In this document: piece after piece, positions 10,963 to 21,999 of the stretch | Layout: each line of letters opens with the position of its first letter | How positions within the stretch are numbered: position 1 is the first letter of the stretch | Origin: Stramonita haemastoma | Lineage: Eukaryota > Mollusca > Gastropoda > Neogastropoda > Muricidae | DNA: 64,000 nt | Assembly: GCA_030674155.1 (NCBI GenBank) | Contig: CM060342.1 | Location: 22,423,474-22,487,473 of the forward strand | Direction: 5' to 3' | Made by a program: the position numbers and the translations under genes | The notes under the pieces: generated by a model | Told to the model about the DNA's origin: nothing | The model's input: only the letters and a program-made list of their open reading frames with translations | Database searches by the model: none

Positions 10963-11259
10963 GTTCTTCATTTTCAGACACAAGTGGTGTAAGACACATG
11001 TCTTTACAGTGGTATTCTGAATCATGTCAGTTAGTTAAAGGCATGTATGAAGAAAGTACCTCCAACACCAAGCCTGTTGCACTTTGCTTGGTACATAATC
11101 ACAGCATCAGTATATTGTGTGCAACCATTCAGCATTATGAGAGACTAGGATGGGTGATATATGATGTATGGGTACATCGCCTGCTACATTCATGGGGATA
11201 ACACACATGCACACAGGTACTGAATGCATGCCATATAAACAATGATGGACAGCAGCCTA

Positions 11260-11280
11260 CAGTGTGTGTGGTGTGTGTGT

Positions 11281-11327
<47 letters not shown>

Positions 11328-11379
11328 TCTGTGTGTGTTTGTGTGTCTGTGAGTGTGTGGTGTTGGTGTGGTGTGGTGT

Positions 11380-11413
<34 letters not shown>

Positions 11414-11420
11414 AGTGTGT

Positions 11421-11479
<59 letters not shown>

Positions 11480-11556
11480 TGTGTCTGTGTCTGTGTGTCT
11501 GTGTGTGTGTCTGTGTCTGTCTGTGACAGTGTGTATGTGTCTGTGTGTATGTGTTT
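11260..11556. repeat. Compound GT microsatellite
   Basis: About 300 bp of GT-rich sequence with GTCTGT, GTGTGGTG and GAGTGTGT variants. Confidence 0.95.
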
Positions 11557-11825
11557 ACACAGCTAGTTGATTCTATTCATTTCAATTCAATCGCTTTACT
11601 ATCTCACAAAGAAATTCAAGCCATACATAAAAACAGTTAACATATAAACATGATATAATGGATATATACTGCAACACAGTATCGAACATCAGCACGCACC
11701 CATCACAATATAAAAAGCACCCACAAATCTGCAATACTTCAGCCAGTCTTAAACTCACCCAAATAAACTCACAAGCACAGGTGCACATAGCAGTATGTCC
11801 ACACATCCACACACTTACGGCTTTC

Positions 11826-11851
11826 ACACACACACATGCACGCACACACAC

Positions 11852-11900
<49 letters not shown>
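11826..11900. repeat. CA microsatellite
   Basis: A CA run with a CCCC interruption. The flanking 11,560-11,826 and 11,900-12,060 hold no recognisable feature. Confidence 0.95.
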
Positions 11901-12087
11901 CATATTTACAAACATGCGCAAGCAGTTTTATGATATAAACCAAAATGTTATGTTGTATGATTAAACAAATAACAATGAAATTAAAATTTTAAATTTTGAA
12001 TAGTCTAAAATCATAAAAAGGTGGCCAGCCTTTCCTAAGCTCCAAAATGTCCCAAGCCTTTTCTACCGGAGACCGAGAGTTCTGTAT

Positions 12088-12118
<31 letters not shown>

Positions 12119-12130
12119 TCTCTCTCTCTC
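12088..12130. repeat. Poly-C (29) followed by CT run
   Basis: A 29-base C-run then CTCTCT. On the minus strand this lies just past the 3' end of the decayed retrotransposon and may derive from its tail. Confidence 0.9.
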
Positions 12131-12795
12131 ACCCACTGAAATCGCTTGCTCACTCACTTTGGATCAGTTCAGATTTATTGTCATGCACTTATTAAGCAGC
12201 AGAATGGAGGTTGGAATAAAACTATCTGTATATCGCAGAGTTCTAGACTTGGGTACTCTGTAGCGCTTTTGGGAAGGGGGAAGTTTGAAACATTTTGCTA
12301 GCACATGAGTATCATCACTTACAATCTGTCTTGTTCCGTCTCTCATATGCATTCACACAAATCATTCAGTCTCATTTTCTCACAGCCCACAATTTTGCCA
12401 CATCAGGTTACAATACTGTTCAGTACATTTTTGTTTCTGACAGTCAGGCTTGTGTACCAACATATCAAGAAGGAAAGGACAGACTCAATAAAGCATCAAT
12501 GAAAATTCTGTAAAACCTTAACACTTATTTGAAAACAGATTTTGAAGGAAAAAATGCGAGAATGGCATTTTCTATTTACCAGATCTGTATTAGCATTAAA
12601 ATTCACTTTTTCATCAATAAGAGTACCTAGGTATTTATATTCATGCACATGCTCAACCATTACACCATCAATGTATTTGGTATTGACTCAGGGTTTTTGC
12701 GAAAATCAATTAACATCTCTTTAGCCTTTTTAACGTTTCAATCAAGACAGTTTTGTTTGCACCAGGAGGAAAACTCATCACCTTGTTTAGAATAT

Positions 12796-12975
12796 TAAAG
12801 TTAAAAGTTAAAGTCTGTCCCGAGCCTAAGGCTCATCAGGCCGGTGCTTATCCCAGTTTCTGTGGCGTTAAGCGACTGAGAGTCATAGACTGCCCCCTGG
12901 ATAGGATGCCAGTCTTATCGCAGGGTTAACCCCCAACACAAGGTTGGTACCCCTTTTACACCTGGGTGGGGTGAG
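12796..12975 (-). mobile_element. 180-bp SINE-like insertion with 12-bp target-site duplication
   Basis: The element (GTCTGTCCCGAGCCTAAGGC on the plus strand, ending CACCTGGGTGGGGTGAG) is flanked by TGTTTAGAATAT at 12,784-12,795 and 12,976-12,987. Its minus-strand 3' tail is TTTAAC hexamers. No clear tRNA head is visible, so it may be a 5'-truncated copy. It splits the reverse transcriptase of the surrounding element. Confidence 0.9.
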
Positions 12976-14749
12976 TGTTTAGAATATATGGCATGGAAAT
13001 TAGATCTTCCAGAGCAGAGTCATCAGAATATTTAAAGGCATAAGATCAGAACCAGTGAAGTCATTAGTGTAAAGGGTGGAAAGAATGGGAGACAGAGAAG
13101 TGCCTTGGGCAGAACCAGTGGAAGTTGATCTTTCAGTAGATGTTGCTTTTTAAAAACAGACAATCTGTGTTCGTTCCATTAAACAAACTCATTATCCAGA
13201 GAATGAGCCAAGGATATACATTTACTGATAGTAGTTTGAGTGCTAAGAAATGGGGCTGAATGGTATTAAAAGCAAAGGAAAAGTCTACAAAATGTATACA
13301 AACAAGAAAGTCAGGTTTTTCTAGGTGGGGGTTTTTCTAGGTGGGAGTACGCATTGTGCAGCAAGGTAATGGCAGTATCATTTATGCTTCTACTGGCTTT
13401 GTATGCAAATTAAAAGGGATCCAGATATGAGGAAGTGGAAAAAAAAGCTGTTTCAGAATTTGAGAAAGATTCTTTTAAAGCATGTCATTGTTATTGTGGT
13501 GAGAGCTACTGGTCTGTAATCATTAAAAAATTTGGGATGAATACTTTTCAGAACAGGACAAATTATTGATTTTTTTCCAGAGACTAGGAACATAACATGG
13601 TTTTAAAGACAGAGAAAACAAATCACTAAAAACATGACACAGCTGTTCAGCACAAGATTTTAAAAGTCACCCACAAATACCATCCACACCCTTTCTCACA
13701 TGCAATGTTTTAAATACTGATTTCACATTGTGTAGAATCAAAAATAAAATCTTCATCATCTGAATCATCATCACAGACATTTTTTCTTAAGTCAAAAAGA
13801 ACATATTCAAGCTCATGTTTACTGTCTTTGTGCTCAAAGCGGCAATAGAAATCAATTTATCAGAAAAAAATCTTTTTGTTCCTCAAATGGCATTGACTGT
13901 GTTGACATTTTTTAGTTCACTTGCCCAAAAATCTTTAAACCCCTTCACACATTTGCTAAATGACCCTTCTGAAACTGTTCTTCAACTTTCTCTTTGTAAG
14001 ATCTTTTACCCTCCCGAATTTCTTTTTGGAGTTTCTAATGAATTGTTTTGCAAGTCGTTCTATCGCCGCTCTGAGATGCTACTTTTTTTTATCACCCAAA
14101 GCTTTTTGTTGGAATGGCTTTACAGTTTTTTGTGGAATTGTGAGATTTTCACGGAAAGAAATATAAGCATGCACAACATAGTCACTTCATCAATGTTCTC
14201 ACTCAAGTCAAGAAACACACTCCAGTCTGTACACTCAAAGCAGCCTTTCAACTCTTCCACACTTTTGTTCGTCCACACTTTCACTTTTTTTTTCACAATA
14301 GGGTTAGTTTTAATTTGGGTTTTATGCGGGCATGAGGTAGATTGTGTCATGGTCTGATGTACCTAGGGATGGGAGAGCAAAAGATTTAAATACTCTAAAA
14401 TATTTCCAAAACATTTGTCTAAAATTTGACTTTGGCAGGAAAAACAAGTCACATATTGTTTAAAACCAGGTAAAGCATGTTTTAAATCACAGTAGTTAAA
14501 ATCGCCCGGCACAAAACATGGTGAGTCAGGAGCTTTCAGTTGTAGAAGGCACAGGCAGATGGTGGAACATAGCATACTGTCCCAAACACTTGGCCAAACT
14601 CTCTTGGCAAATATTTTGGATGTAGGGACATTGATAACAACTAAACATCTGCACTACACACTTGCTTTCTCACCTTGACATTTGCTCTTACACACCAACT
14701 TTCATTCATGTACAGGCAACATGCCACTACCTTGTTTTTTTCCACCCTC

Positions 14750-15070
14750 CTCTTTCTCTCTGTCCATTCCATATGGCACACCAAAACCATTCAAAGACAC
14801 ACTCTCATCACTGATAAAATCATTAAGCCAAGTTTCAGTAAAACAAAGTAAACATGAATTCTTGTATTCAGATAAAAACTGTATGTTTGTAGTTCTTCAA
14901 AGTTTTTTCCACAATCCTCTTTCTCTCTGTCCATTTGATACGGCACACAAAAACCACTCAAAGACACTCTCATCACCAATAAAATCACTAAACCAGGTTT
15001 CAGTAAAACAAAGTAAACATGAATTCTTGTATTCAGATAAAAACTGTATGTTTGTTTGTAGTTCTTCAAA
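14750..15070 (-). repeat. ~168-bp tandem duplication inside the endonuclease region
   Basis: The segment containing ACATGAATTCTTGTATTCAG and the TETW-coding bases occurs twice, offset about 168 bp, with roughly 10 percent mismatch. The duplication postdates or accompanied inactivation, since it places two endonuclease starts in series. Confidence 0.85.
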
Positions 15071-15139
15071 GTTAAAATTGCTTCAGACCTGCCTACCCCA
15101 GCAAATGAAAAATAGTATTAATTGGACAGGCCAAAAATG

Positions 15140-15590
15140 AAATAGAAGAATTTCTTTTTAAAAATAAATCCTCTTTGCCACACATCTGAATAAATTTTCC
15201 ATTCCTTTCTGCCAAATATCCAATTTTCTCAAATTTCACCCCTCCCCAAATCTCTTTATTTGATTCAGAACAAAACAGTGACCACTATGTCCATATACCA
15301 TTGCTTCCATCTGTCAGTGTGTTCACATGCAGGGCAAGGGTCAGGGTAAGTGTAAACAGTTAGTATCGGGTTAGGGTTAGGATTAGTAGTTGAAACTGGG
15401 CTTGTCAGTGTATGTATGCATGAATATGGACACAATGGTATGTGGACACCATGGTTTGTTTTTTTGCACAGTAATTATCATTCCCACCAAAAGTAGATAG
15501 CATCATTATAACTAAAATTTTGACTCCAAATTTTAACCCCAACAAGAAAAAAGGCTTCAGGGCTTAAATATTTCATAAAAATGGTGGCAA
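15140..15590. repeat. Dispersed repeat, copy 1 (pairs with 25,245-25,690)
   Basis: Shared landmarks: AATATCCAATTTTCTCAA, CACCCCTCCCCAAA, GTGACCACTRTGTCCATRTACC, ATCTGTCAGTGTGTTCACAT, GCTTGTCAGT, and AAAAAGGCTTCAGGGCTTAA. Both copies lead into a type-III SINE. A short telomere-like GGGTTAGGGTTAGG lies at about 15,368. Confidence 0.8.
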
Positions 15591-16045
15591 GATGGTGGGG
15601 GCAATCACCTGCCAAACAAGCAAACTGCGAGGTTCTGGGTTTCATTCCCAGCCTTGCCCTTTTCGTCCCAGTCTGAGGGGAAAATTAAAATAAATGTCAA
15701 GACTTTCAGAGGAGACTCCAACAAGTCAAACCCATCTGCTTAACAACTTATGCCCATAAAAAAACCCATGACAGTTGAAAACTGGAAAGATCAGGGAGAT
15801 ACCTCCTGACTGTCATGGCAAAATAGGTAGGTTCAGTTCTCAACTGAACCCCCGAAGCTGGAAGGCAGCTACCATATATGGGGTGTGTGTGGGGGGGGGG
15901 GGGGGGGGAATGGTTGTATATGCAAAATCTCTTCATTGCTGAACCCGGGAGCTCTAGCTAAGAAATGAGACCCCAAAAAAGTTTCTTTGTAAAAAGATCT
16001 GTAAAAAATAAAAAATGATAATAATAATAATAATAATAATAAAAT
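15590..16045 (+). repeat. tRNA-derived SINE, family III
   Basis: Head GGCAAGATGGTGGGGGCAAT and B-box-like GGTTCTGGGTTTCATTCCCAG. It continues through AACCCATGACAGTTGAAAAC and ends with the same GGAGCTCTAGC tail block seen in long SINE-I copies, then ATA/ATAATA repeats. A copy lacking the 3' part is at 25,690-25,880. Confidence 0.75.
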
Positions 16046-16269
16046 AAAGAACCAGCATAAAATCAAGTTTTCCCCAACTTAACTATAATTTTCCCTTAAT
16101 TACTGGAGTGAACGTGCATCTTACTCCCTAATCTAAATACCCCTTTACCTCAAATCACTGTCCAATAAACTCTTATGTTCACCCACCCCTTCAGCAAGCA
16201 CACATACAAACACACACACACACACACACATACCTAACACGATCTGACTGATAGTCACACTGTACTCAG

Positions 16270-16551
16270 AGACAGAATAGCCCAGTGGCCACAGCCTTTT
16301 GCTTGTGATCTGACAGCCTGGGTTCAAGCCACCATAAACACATCTGTATAAAGGGATTTTCTCCTTAAATTACCCTTAGTACTTACTCCAAATCCCCTTT
16401 GAAGGAGACTATAAAATAAGAACCTGCATGTGAATGCATGTAGAATATCTTGCACGCAGATTAAAAACTATCTTTCTCCTTTTCAAAGAATAGGCCATTT
16501 CATGCCACTAGGAATGGATGACAAAATTAAAAAAAGCACATGCACCATTCT

Positions 16552-16556
<5 letters not shown>
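16270..16556 (+). repeat. SINE-I copy, near complete
   Basis: Head TAGCCCAGTGGCCACAGCCT, B-box-like CTGGGTTCAAGCCACC, the AGGAGACTATAAAATAAG segment, and AAAGAATAGGCCATTTCATG. It ends in a CA run (16,556-16,617). Confidence 0.8.
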
Positions 16557-16595
<39 letters not shown>

Positions 16596-16617
16596 CACAC
16601 ACACACACACACACACT
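16556..16617. repeat. CA microsatellite at a SINE 3' end
   Basis: CA run with one AACAC interruption. Confidence 0.95.
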
Positions 16618-16679
16618 ATTCCTACAGATCACCATAACTACATTATTCACAGGAAAAACAACATACACACACTGATCCA

Positions 16680-17225
16680 TCTGTTGCGCTGGCTTTGGTG
16701 ACCAACCATTGCATAAGTTTTTTCAACACCTGGTGCTACTATGAAATAGGCAATGACACCAACACTAACATTTATCAACCAGCCATTTCCAGTCCTGATA
16801 ATACCAAAATCTGATCTGAATTTCATTTCAAAAGCATAACAAACAAGGTAAACAACAACAACATTTTTAATGCATTTCTTACAAATACTAAAAAAAAATT
16901 ATCGCTTATTGGGATTAGATTATGTTTTCAAAAGCCATATGATCTATCATATTAAAAACAAATAAAAGGGACATTACCTACATGTATACAGTCAAACATT
17001 CAGATTTTTCTTTCTTTTTTTCTCTGAGAGCTCAAGCCTTTTGTTTCAAGGATAGCAGGATTGGGGGGAATATTTTTCTTTGGTTGGTGGAGGGAGATAA
17101 TTATTTTTTACTAGAGGGCAGGGGCTTTCTTTTTCTTTTTAAAACCTGCCATCTGTTTTAACTCTTTAGTATCTGAATGTTTGTTTCTCGAGAGCTGGGA
17201 GGGGATTTTTCTTCCTGGCAAAGAA
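16680..17225. other. Unique spacer before the cassette array
   Basis: No gene, RNA or repeat recognised. It marks the left boundary of the array that fills the rest of the window. Confidence 0.5.
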
Positions 17226-17229
17226 ATGG

Positions 17230-18015
17230 CAATGTCCTGGTGCTGAAGAAATCCTCGTGATGAAGAAGCCAATATCACAGCGATGACGATTATTTCAGTG
17301 ATGATGAAAGCCCTGTAGAATGTTTAAGTGATGATGAAAAGTCCTGAGAAGATACTTTGGTGATGATTAAGTCCAAACGATGATGAAGTCTTAGCAATCT
17401 TGAACTCTAAATAACAAAATCTTCACAATGAAAAATTCCTGTGATGATGAAGTCTTAGCAATCTTGAACTCTAAATAACAAAATCTTCACATTGAAAAAT
17501 TCCTGTGATGATGAAGTCTTAGCAATCTTGAACTCTAAATAACAAAATCTTCACAATGAAAAATTCCTGTGATGATGAAGTCTTAGCAATCTTGAACTCT
17601 AAATAACAAAATCTTCACAATGAAAAATTCCTGTGATGATGAAGTCTTAGCAATCTTGAACTCTAAATAACAAAATCTTCACATTGAAAAATTCCTGTGA
17701 TGATGAAGTCTTAGCAATCTTGAACTCTAAATAACAAAATCTTCACATTGAAAAATTCCTGTGATGATGAAGTTTTAGCGTTGATGACGTCTTGGTGTTG
17801 ATTAAGTCTTTGAGAAGATGAAGTCTAGGAGTTAAAAAAGTCTTAGTGATGATGAAGTCTTGGTGTTGAAGAAGTCTGATTATGATTTCTTTATGTTGAA
17901 TTCTTTGTGTCAAAGTCTTGGCATTGATGAAGTCCTGGTGATGATACAGGTTTTGAGGACTTGGCAAAGATGATGTCTTGGCAATGGCAAAGTTTTGAAA
18001 TCCTGGTGGCAAGTC
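17230..18015 (-). repeat. E-type cassette 1 (exon-like right border at 18,015)
   Basis: Minus strand: acceptor-like TTTTTATCATCCTCAG then GACTTGCCACCAGGATTTC, followed by degenerate 17-bp-like repeats (CATCATCACCAAGACTT). The same border recurs at 26,487 and 37,797. No GTATGG donor is seen at its far end. Confidence 0.75.
17379..17762. repeat. Six tandem copies of a 64-bp unit
   Basis: Units start at 17,379, 17,443, 17,507, 17,571, 17,635 and 17,699, and differ only by A/T in CACAATG versus CACATTG. Such homogeneity points to recent expansion inside the E-type cassette. Confidence 0.95.
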
Positions 18016-18239
18016 CTGAGGATGATAAAAATCATGAATAAGTAATCTCATAACAAAAATAAAAACATGTGCATTAATCCTAAAGGAAACAATTAACAAT
18101 ACTTTAAAAATATTTCTTAAATCACCACAGAAAATGATGCACTACAGCATTATTGTATCCCAACTTCTATGCAAAAAACACCAACTTTATTTTTTGTGAA
18201 AAAAAAATTTACAGATAAAAATGTATATGCACAATACTG

Positions 18240-18540
18240 TAGGGTGGGACAGCCTAGTGGTTAGAGCTTTGCACTTGTAATCCAATGGTCTGGGATTGAG
18301 CCACCATGGAGACGCCTGTTTTAGGGGACTTTACCCTGAAGTTAACATCAATACTGACTCCTCTCCCTCAGAAGTCCTTCGGACGAGTCTATAAACCAAG
18401 GCCCCATGTGTTGCTTTTCAGAAACGTAATCCATTTTGTGTTGTTAAGAACGGATGACAACAGGTGTCATGTTTAACCACCATCCACAAAGTCAGGATGC
18501 GGAAAAATTAATGGTGGATAAAACGGTGGCATAAGCAACA
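18240..18540 (+). repeat. SINE-I copy (paired with 26,705-27,010)
   Basis: Head GGACAGCCTAGTGGTTAGAG, B-box-like GTCTGGGATTGAGCCACC, then AGAAGTCCTTCGGACGAGTC. The neighbour at 18,585 and the E-type cassette are duplicated together with it. Confidence 0.85.
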
Positions 18541-18584
18541 TCAGCATTCTTCCCAAGGAATGGAAAGGATATATAAATATATGG

Positions 18585-18990
18585 AAAGTATAGTGGTTAC
18601 AACATTGCGCTCACAATCTGATAGTGTGGGTTGGAGCCACAACCAAGACGCCCAATCAACAAAAATTTTCCCCTGGAGTTAACACAAGTACTGACTCCAC
18701 TCCCCCTAAATTCTTTCAGACTAGACTATAAGCTGAAGACCTGGGTATGAATGCACACGTAACACCTTGCACACATATTCAAGCCTGTCCACCTTTTGGA
18801 GGAGTAGGCCATTGCATGCTGGTAGGAATGAATAACAAATTTTTGAAAAATATGTGGTCACATGTGTGTTTATATATCATCCCTGAGGCCTGAATGCAGC
18901 TACCTTAGTGGTGAGCAAACAGTTGTGTACGAAAAATCTCACCACTGGTGAACCTTGGAGCTCTAGCCAAAGTACAAAAAAAAAAGGAAA
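18585..18990 (+). repeat. SINE-I copy, long 3' variant (paired with 27,055-27,480)
   Basis: TATAGTGGTTACAACATTGC head, GTTGGAGCCACAACCAAGAC, CCCCTGGAGTTAACACAAGT, GGAGGAGTAGGCCATTGCAT, then a tail with GCAGCTACCTTAGTGGTGAG and GAACCTTGGAGCTCTAGCC. Confidence 0.85.
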
Positions 18991-19139
18991 GAAAAAATCC
19001 TGTACAATAATGATCATTAGTTTTCTTTTAGAATCAAGAGGAAGGGTGACAGAACTGTACCTTGTGGAAAACCAGTAAATGAGTACAATTATATAATTTA
19101 TATTTATATATTATATATACACTATTTACACAAAGAATG

Positions 19140-19440
19140 AAACACAATTTGATGACCCGGGTTCGATCCTTGTTCGAGGAGATTTCCCCTCTGGAGTTAA
19201 CATCAGTGCTGACTCCACTCTCCCCAAAAGTCCTTCGGATGAGACTATAAACCGAGGCCTCAAACGCACGCAGAAAATCTTGCGCACATGTTAAATCCTG
19301 GTCCGCTTTTTGTAAGAGTAGGCCATTGTGTGCCGGTGGGAACAGATGACAAGATTTACAAAACTGCATACACACAGGGACTGGATGTAAAAAAAGCACA
19401 TGAGTGCTTATTCCATTATCCTAATATAAAAGAATAAATA
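19140..19440 (+). repeat. SINE-I copy, best-preserved body
   Basis: B box CCCGGGTTCGATCCTTG, GGAGTTAACATCAGTGCTGA, AAAAGTCCTTCGGATGAGAC, AAGAGTAGGCCATTGTGTGC, GGGACTGGATGTAAAAAAAG and GAGTGCTTATTCCATTATCC, ending AATAAATAAATAAA. The head before the B box is truncated. This is a useful reference for the consensus. Confidence 0.9.
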
Positions 19441-19469
19441 AATAAAAAGGATAAGAGACAGAGCTATAC

Positions 19470-19572
19470 CTTGAAGAGAAGCTGTAAAACTTGACTTTCG
19501 AAGTTCTGGCAAAGAAGGTATCCTTGCAGTGATGAAGTCCTTGCCATCAAGAAATTCTGGTGGAGATCAAAC
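19470..19572 (-). repeat. B-type exon-like cassette, 103 bp
   Basis: Minus strand: TTTATGTCTTTCCCAG acceptor-like border, a 103-bp segment ending CTCTTCAAG, then GTATAG donor-like. It contains only a few degenerate repeat units and is among the shortest cassettes. Confidence 0.7.
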
Positions 19573-19989
19573 CTGGGAAAGACATAAATAAGAATGTACC
19601 ATTATCTCAAAAGACACATCTCTGTGAAGGCAGCCTTTTAAAAATAAACACTTTTTTTAAATATCAAGGGAAAAAAACCATCACAAAAGAATCCCCACAA
19701 CCGGTTTAAAATATACAGAATACACGTCTCCAAGAGCAGTGATCTCAGAGAACTCTATATACGAAAGCGGTTAAGACCATCTGACTTCAATCTCAAGAGC
19801 CCATGAAATCCTGGGTTTGAATATAATCAGAGATGGCACCTGGTGAATTAAGGGTGGGTTTGGTTTTCTTCGTTTTTTACAATCTCCCAGGTCAGACCTT
19901 CCGGTGCCTTTATTCCCTTCATGTTTATGTGGTCAGGTACAACTAAAATCATTATATAAAGAATGAAGACATAGGTGAAAGAACCGTAC

Positions 19990-20800
19990 CTTGCAGGGAA
20001 CAAGTAAACGTTGACTTTTAATCCTGACGGTGCTGAAAAGTCCAGACGATGATGAAGACTGAAGCCCTGGTGATTATGGTGACTGAACTTCTGGACTTGT
20101 TGAAGTTCAGACGATGATGAAGACTGAAGTCCTGGTGATTATGGTGACTGAACTTGAAGTCAAGACGATGATGAAGACTGAAGTCCTGGTGATTATGGTG
20201 ACTGAACTTGAAGTCAAGACGATGATGAAGACTGAAGTCCTGGTGATTATGGCGACTGAACTTCTGGACTTGGAACTCCCGACGACGATGAAGACTGAAG
20301 TCCTGGTGATTATGGTGACTGAACTTCTGGACTTGAACTGCAGATGATGATGAAGACTGAAGTCCTGGTGATTATGGCGACTGAACTTCTGGACTTGATA
20401 TCCAGATGATGATGAAGACTGAAGTCCTGGTGATTATGGTGACTGACCTTCTGGACTTGTTGAGGTTCAGACGATGATGAAGACTGAAGTCCTGGTGATT
20501 ATGGTGACTGAACTTGAAGTCCAGATGATGATGAAGACTGAAGTCCTGGTGATTATGGTGACTGACCTTCTGAACTTGTTGAAATCCAGACGATGATGAA
20601 GACTGAAGTCCTGGTGATTATGGTGACTGAACTTCTGAACTTGTTGAAGTCCAGATGATGATGAAGACTGAAGTCCTGGTGATTATGGTGACTGAACTTC
20701 TGAACTTGTTGAAGTCCAGATGATGATGAAGACTGAAGCCCTGGTGATTATGGTGACTGAACTTCTGAACTTGTTGAAGTCCAGACGATGATGAAGACAA
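19990..20800 (-). repeat. Cassette with ~64-bp tandem units
   Basis: The donor-like end CCCTGCAAG|GTACGG is at 19,990. About twelve units built on GATGATGAAGACTGAAGTCC-TGGTGATTATGGTGACTGAA follow, with variants that lack the CTTCTGGACTTGTTG part. The far border has no obvious CAG acceptor. The plus-strand ORF at 20,114-20,347 is a translation of the repeat. Confidence 0.85.
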
Positions 20801-21177
20801 AAAAACAAACAAGAATACATTATTCTCTCAAAAGAGAAAACTGGAGCAGTTTACCAGCAAGGCAATCGAACAGATATGATTAAAATTACATCAATAAACA
20901 ACTCATCACAAACCTTGTACAGCATAACATAAATGTATTCCAACTTCATGCAGTCTTACTTTCTGGCCACACAGTTTTACAATTTTCTTCTTCACATTTC
21001 TACTTACAGAAATCTTGTCAACTTTCTTTCTTTTTTTTTAAGAGTATTCATAGCGTCAAATATTAAAAAATGTTCAAAAGCAGTGTCCTCATGGTATTTA
21101 ATCAACAGGTGGTATCAGATCCTGTACTTTAAAGTTCTCTGTATAAAGAATGAACAGGAAAGGTGACAGAACCATAC

Positions 21178-21344
21178 CTTAAAGGGAAGCAGTAACAGTT
21201 GGCTTTTGACGGTCTGGTGATGAAGGTGTTGTTGGGATAAAGAAGTCCTTGTGGTGATGAAGAAGTGAAGAAGTCCTTGTGGTGATGAAGAAGTCCTTGC
21301 AGTGATAAAGAAGTCCTTGCGATCCAAAAATTCTGGTGAAGATC
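21178..21344 (-). repeat. B-type exon-like cassette, 167 bp
   Basis: Minus strand: GTTTGTGTGATTGCCAG acceptor, GATCTTCACCAGAATTTTTG and 20-bp-type repeats, ending CCCTTTAAG|GTATGG. Confidence 0.75.
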
Positions 21345-21698
21345 CTGGCAATCACACAAACAAGAAGACATCATTATCTCCGAAGGCCAATATGTGTAGG
21401 TGATGAGCAAGCCATTTAAACATAAATGAAGCAAGACAATATCCAGAAAGAAATGATCACAGATCATGGTAAAGTTGTACACTAATGTATCATGACTTTC
21501 ACTCTGTCCATTATCTTGCTACATACTTTTTTTACAATTTTAATCTCTACATTTTTATGTGCTACAATATAGAGAATATAAATCTAATAAATCTTCCAGA
21601 GCTGTATCATCAAAGAACTTCATCACACAGTGCTATCAGATACAGTACAGTCTTACCTGTTTACGTAAAAACGAATACAATGGGTGACAGAACCATGC

Positions 21699-21918
21699 CT
21701 TGCATGGAACAAGTAAAAGTTGATTTCTTAAGTCCTGGTGTTGATGAAGTCCTGGTGGTGATGAAGTCCTGGTGTTGATGAAGTCCTGGTGTTGATGAAG
21801 TCCTGGTGTTGATGAAGTCCTGGTGTTGATGAAGTCCTGGTGTCGCTAGTGACAAAGTTCAGGTGATGATGATGATTGAAGTCTGAGAGGTGATGAAATC
21901 CCTTGCAATGATGAGATT
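21699..21918 (-). repeat. C-type exon-like cassette, 220 bp, GC donor
   Basis: Minus strand: TTTTTTTGACAG acceptor, AATCTCATCATTGCAAGGG, 17-bp repeats (CATCAACACCAGGACTT), ending TGCAAG|GCATGG. The donor-like dinucleotide is GC, not GT. Confidence 0.75.
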
Positions 21919-21999
21919 CTGTCAAAAAAACCCGACCCAAATAAGAATGCATTATTATGTGAAAAGAGAAAATTGGACCAGCTTTTAAACAAAGCAATT

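Larger units (their letters stand above)
12110..15085 (-). pseudogene. Decayed non-LTR retrotransposon (CR1/L2/Rex1-like), endonuclease + reverse transcriptase
   Basis: Minus-strand fragments follow the order of a Jockey-group element. At 15,085-14,680 an exonuclease/endonuclease-phosphatase start is seen (LCFTETWLND). At 14,575-14,363 comes PCFVPGDFNYCDLKHALPGF (GDFN catalytic motif). At 14,350-14,120 lies the linker VWTNKSVEELKGCFECTDW. At about 13,590-13,000 lie reverse transcriptase pieces (FFNDYRPVALTTI, GSAQGTSLSPIL). At about 12,780-12,160 come EFSSWCKQNC, KEMLIDFRKNPESIPN, YKYLGTLIDEKVNF and finally SFIPTSILLLN. Stops and frameshifts are frequent, so it is dead. The endonuclease start is tandemly duplicated, and a SINE-like element interrupts the RT near the active-site region. 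An AATAAA lies close to its 3' end. Confidence 0.85.

Noticed and set aside
15360..15390. Telomere-like GGGTTAGGGTTAGG
   Set aside because: There are only two to three units, and the paralog at 25,460 has diverged (CTCAGGTTATGGTTAGG). It is a chance feature of a dispersed repeat.
20114..20347. Plus-strand 77-codon ORF with repeated Met-Lys-Thr-Glu-Val
   Set aside because: It is a direct translation of the 64-bp tandem unit, and there is no support for transcription in this direction.
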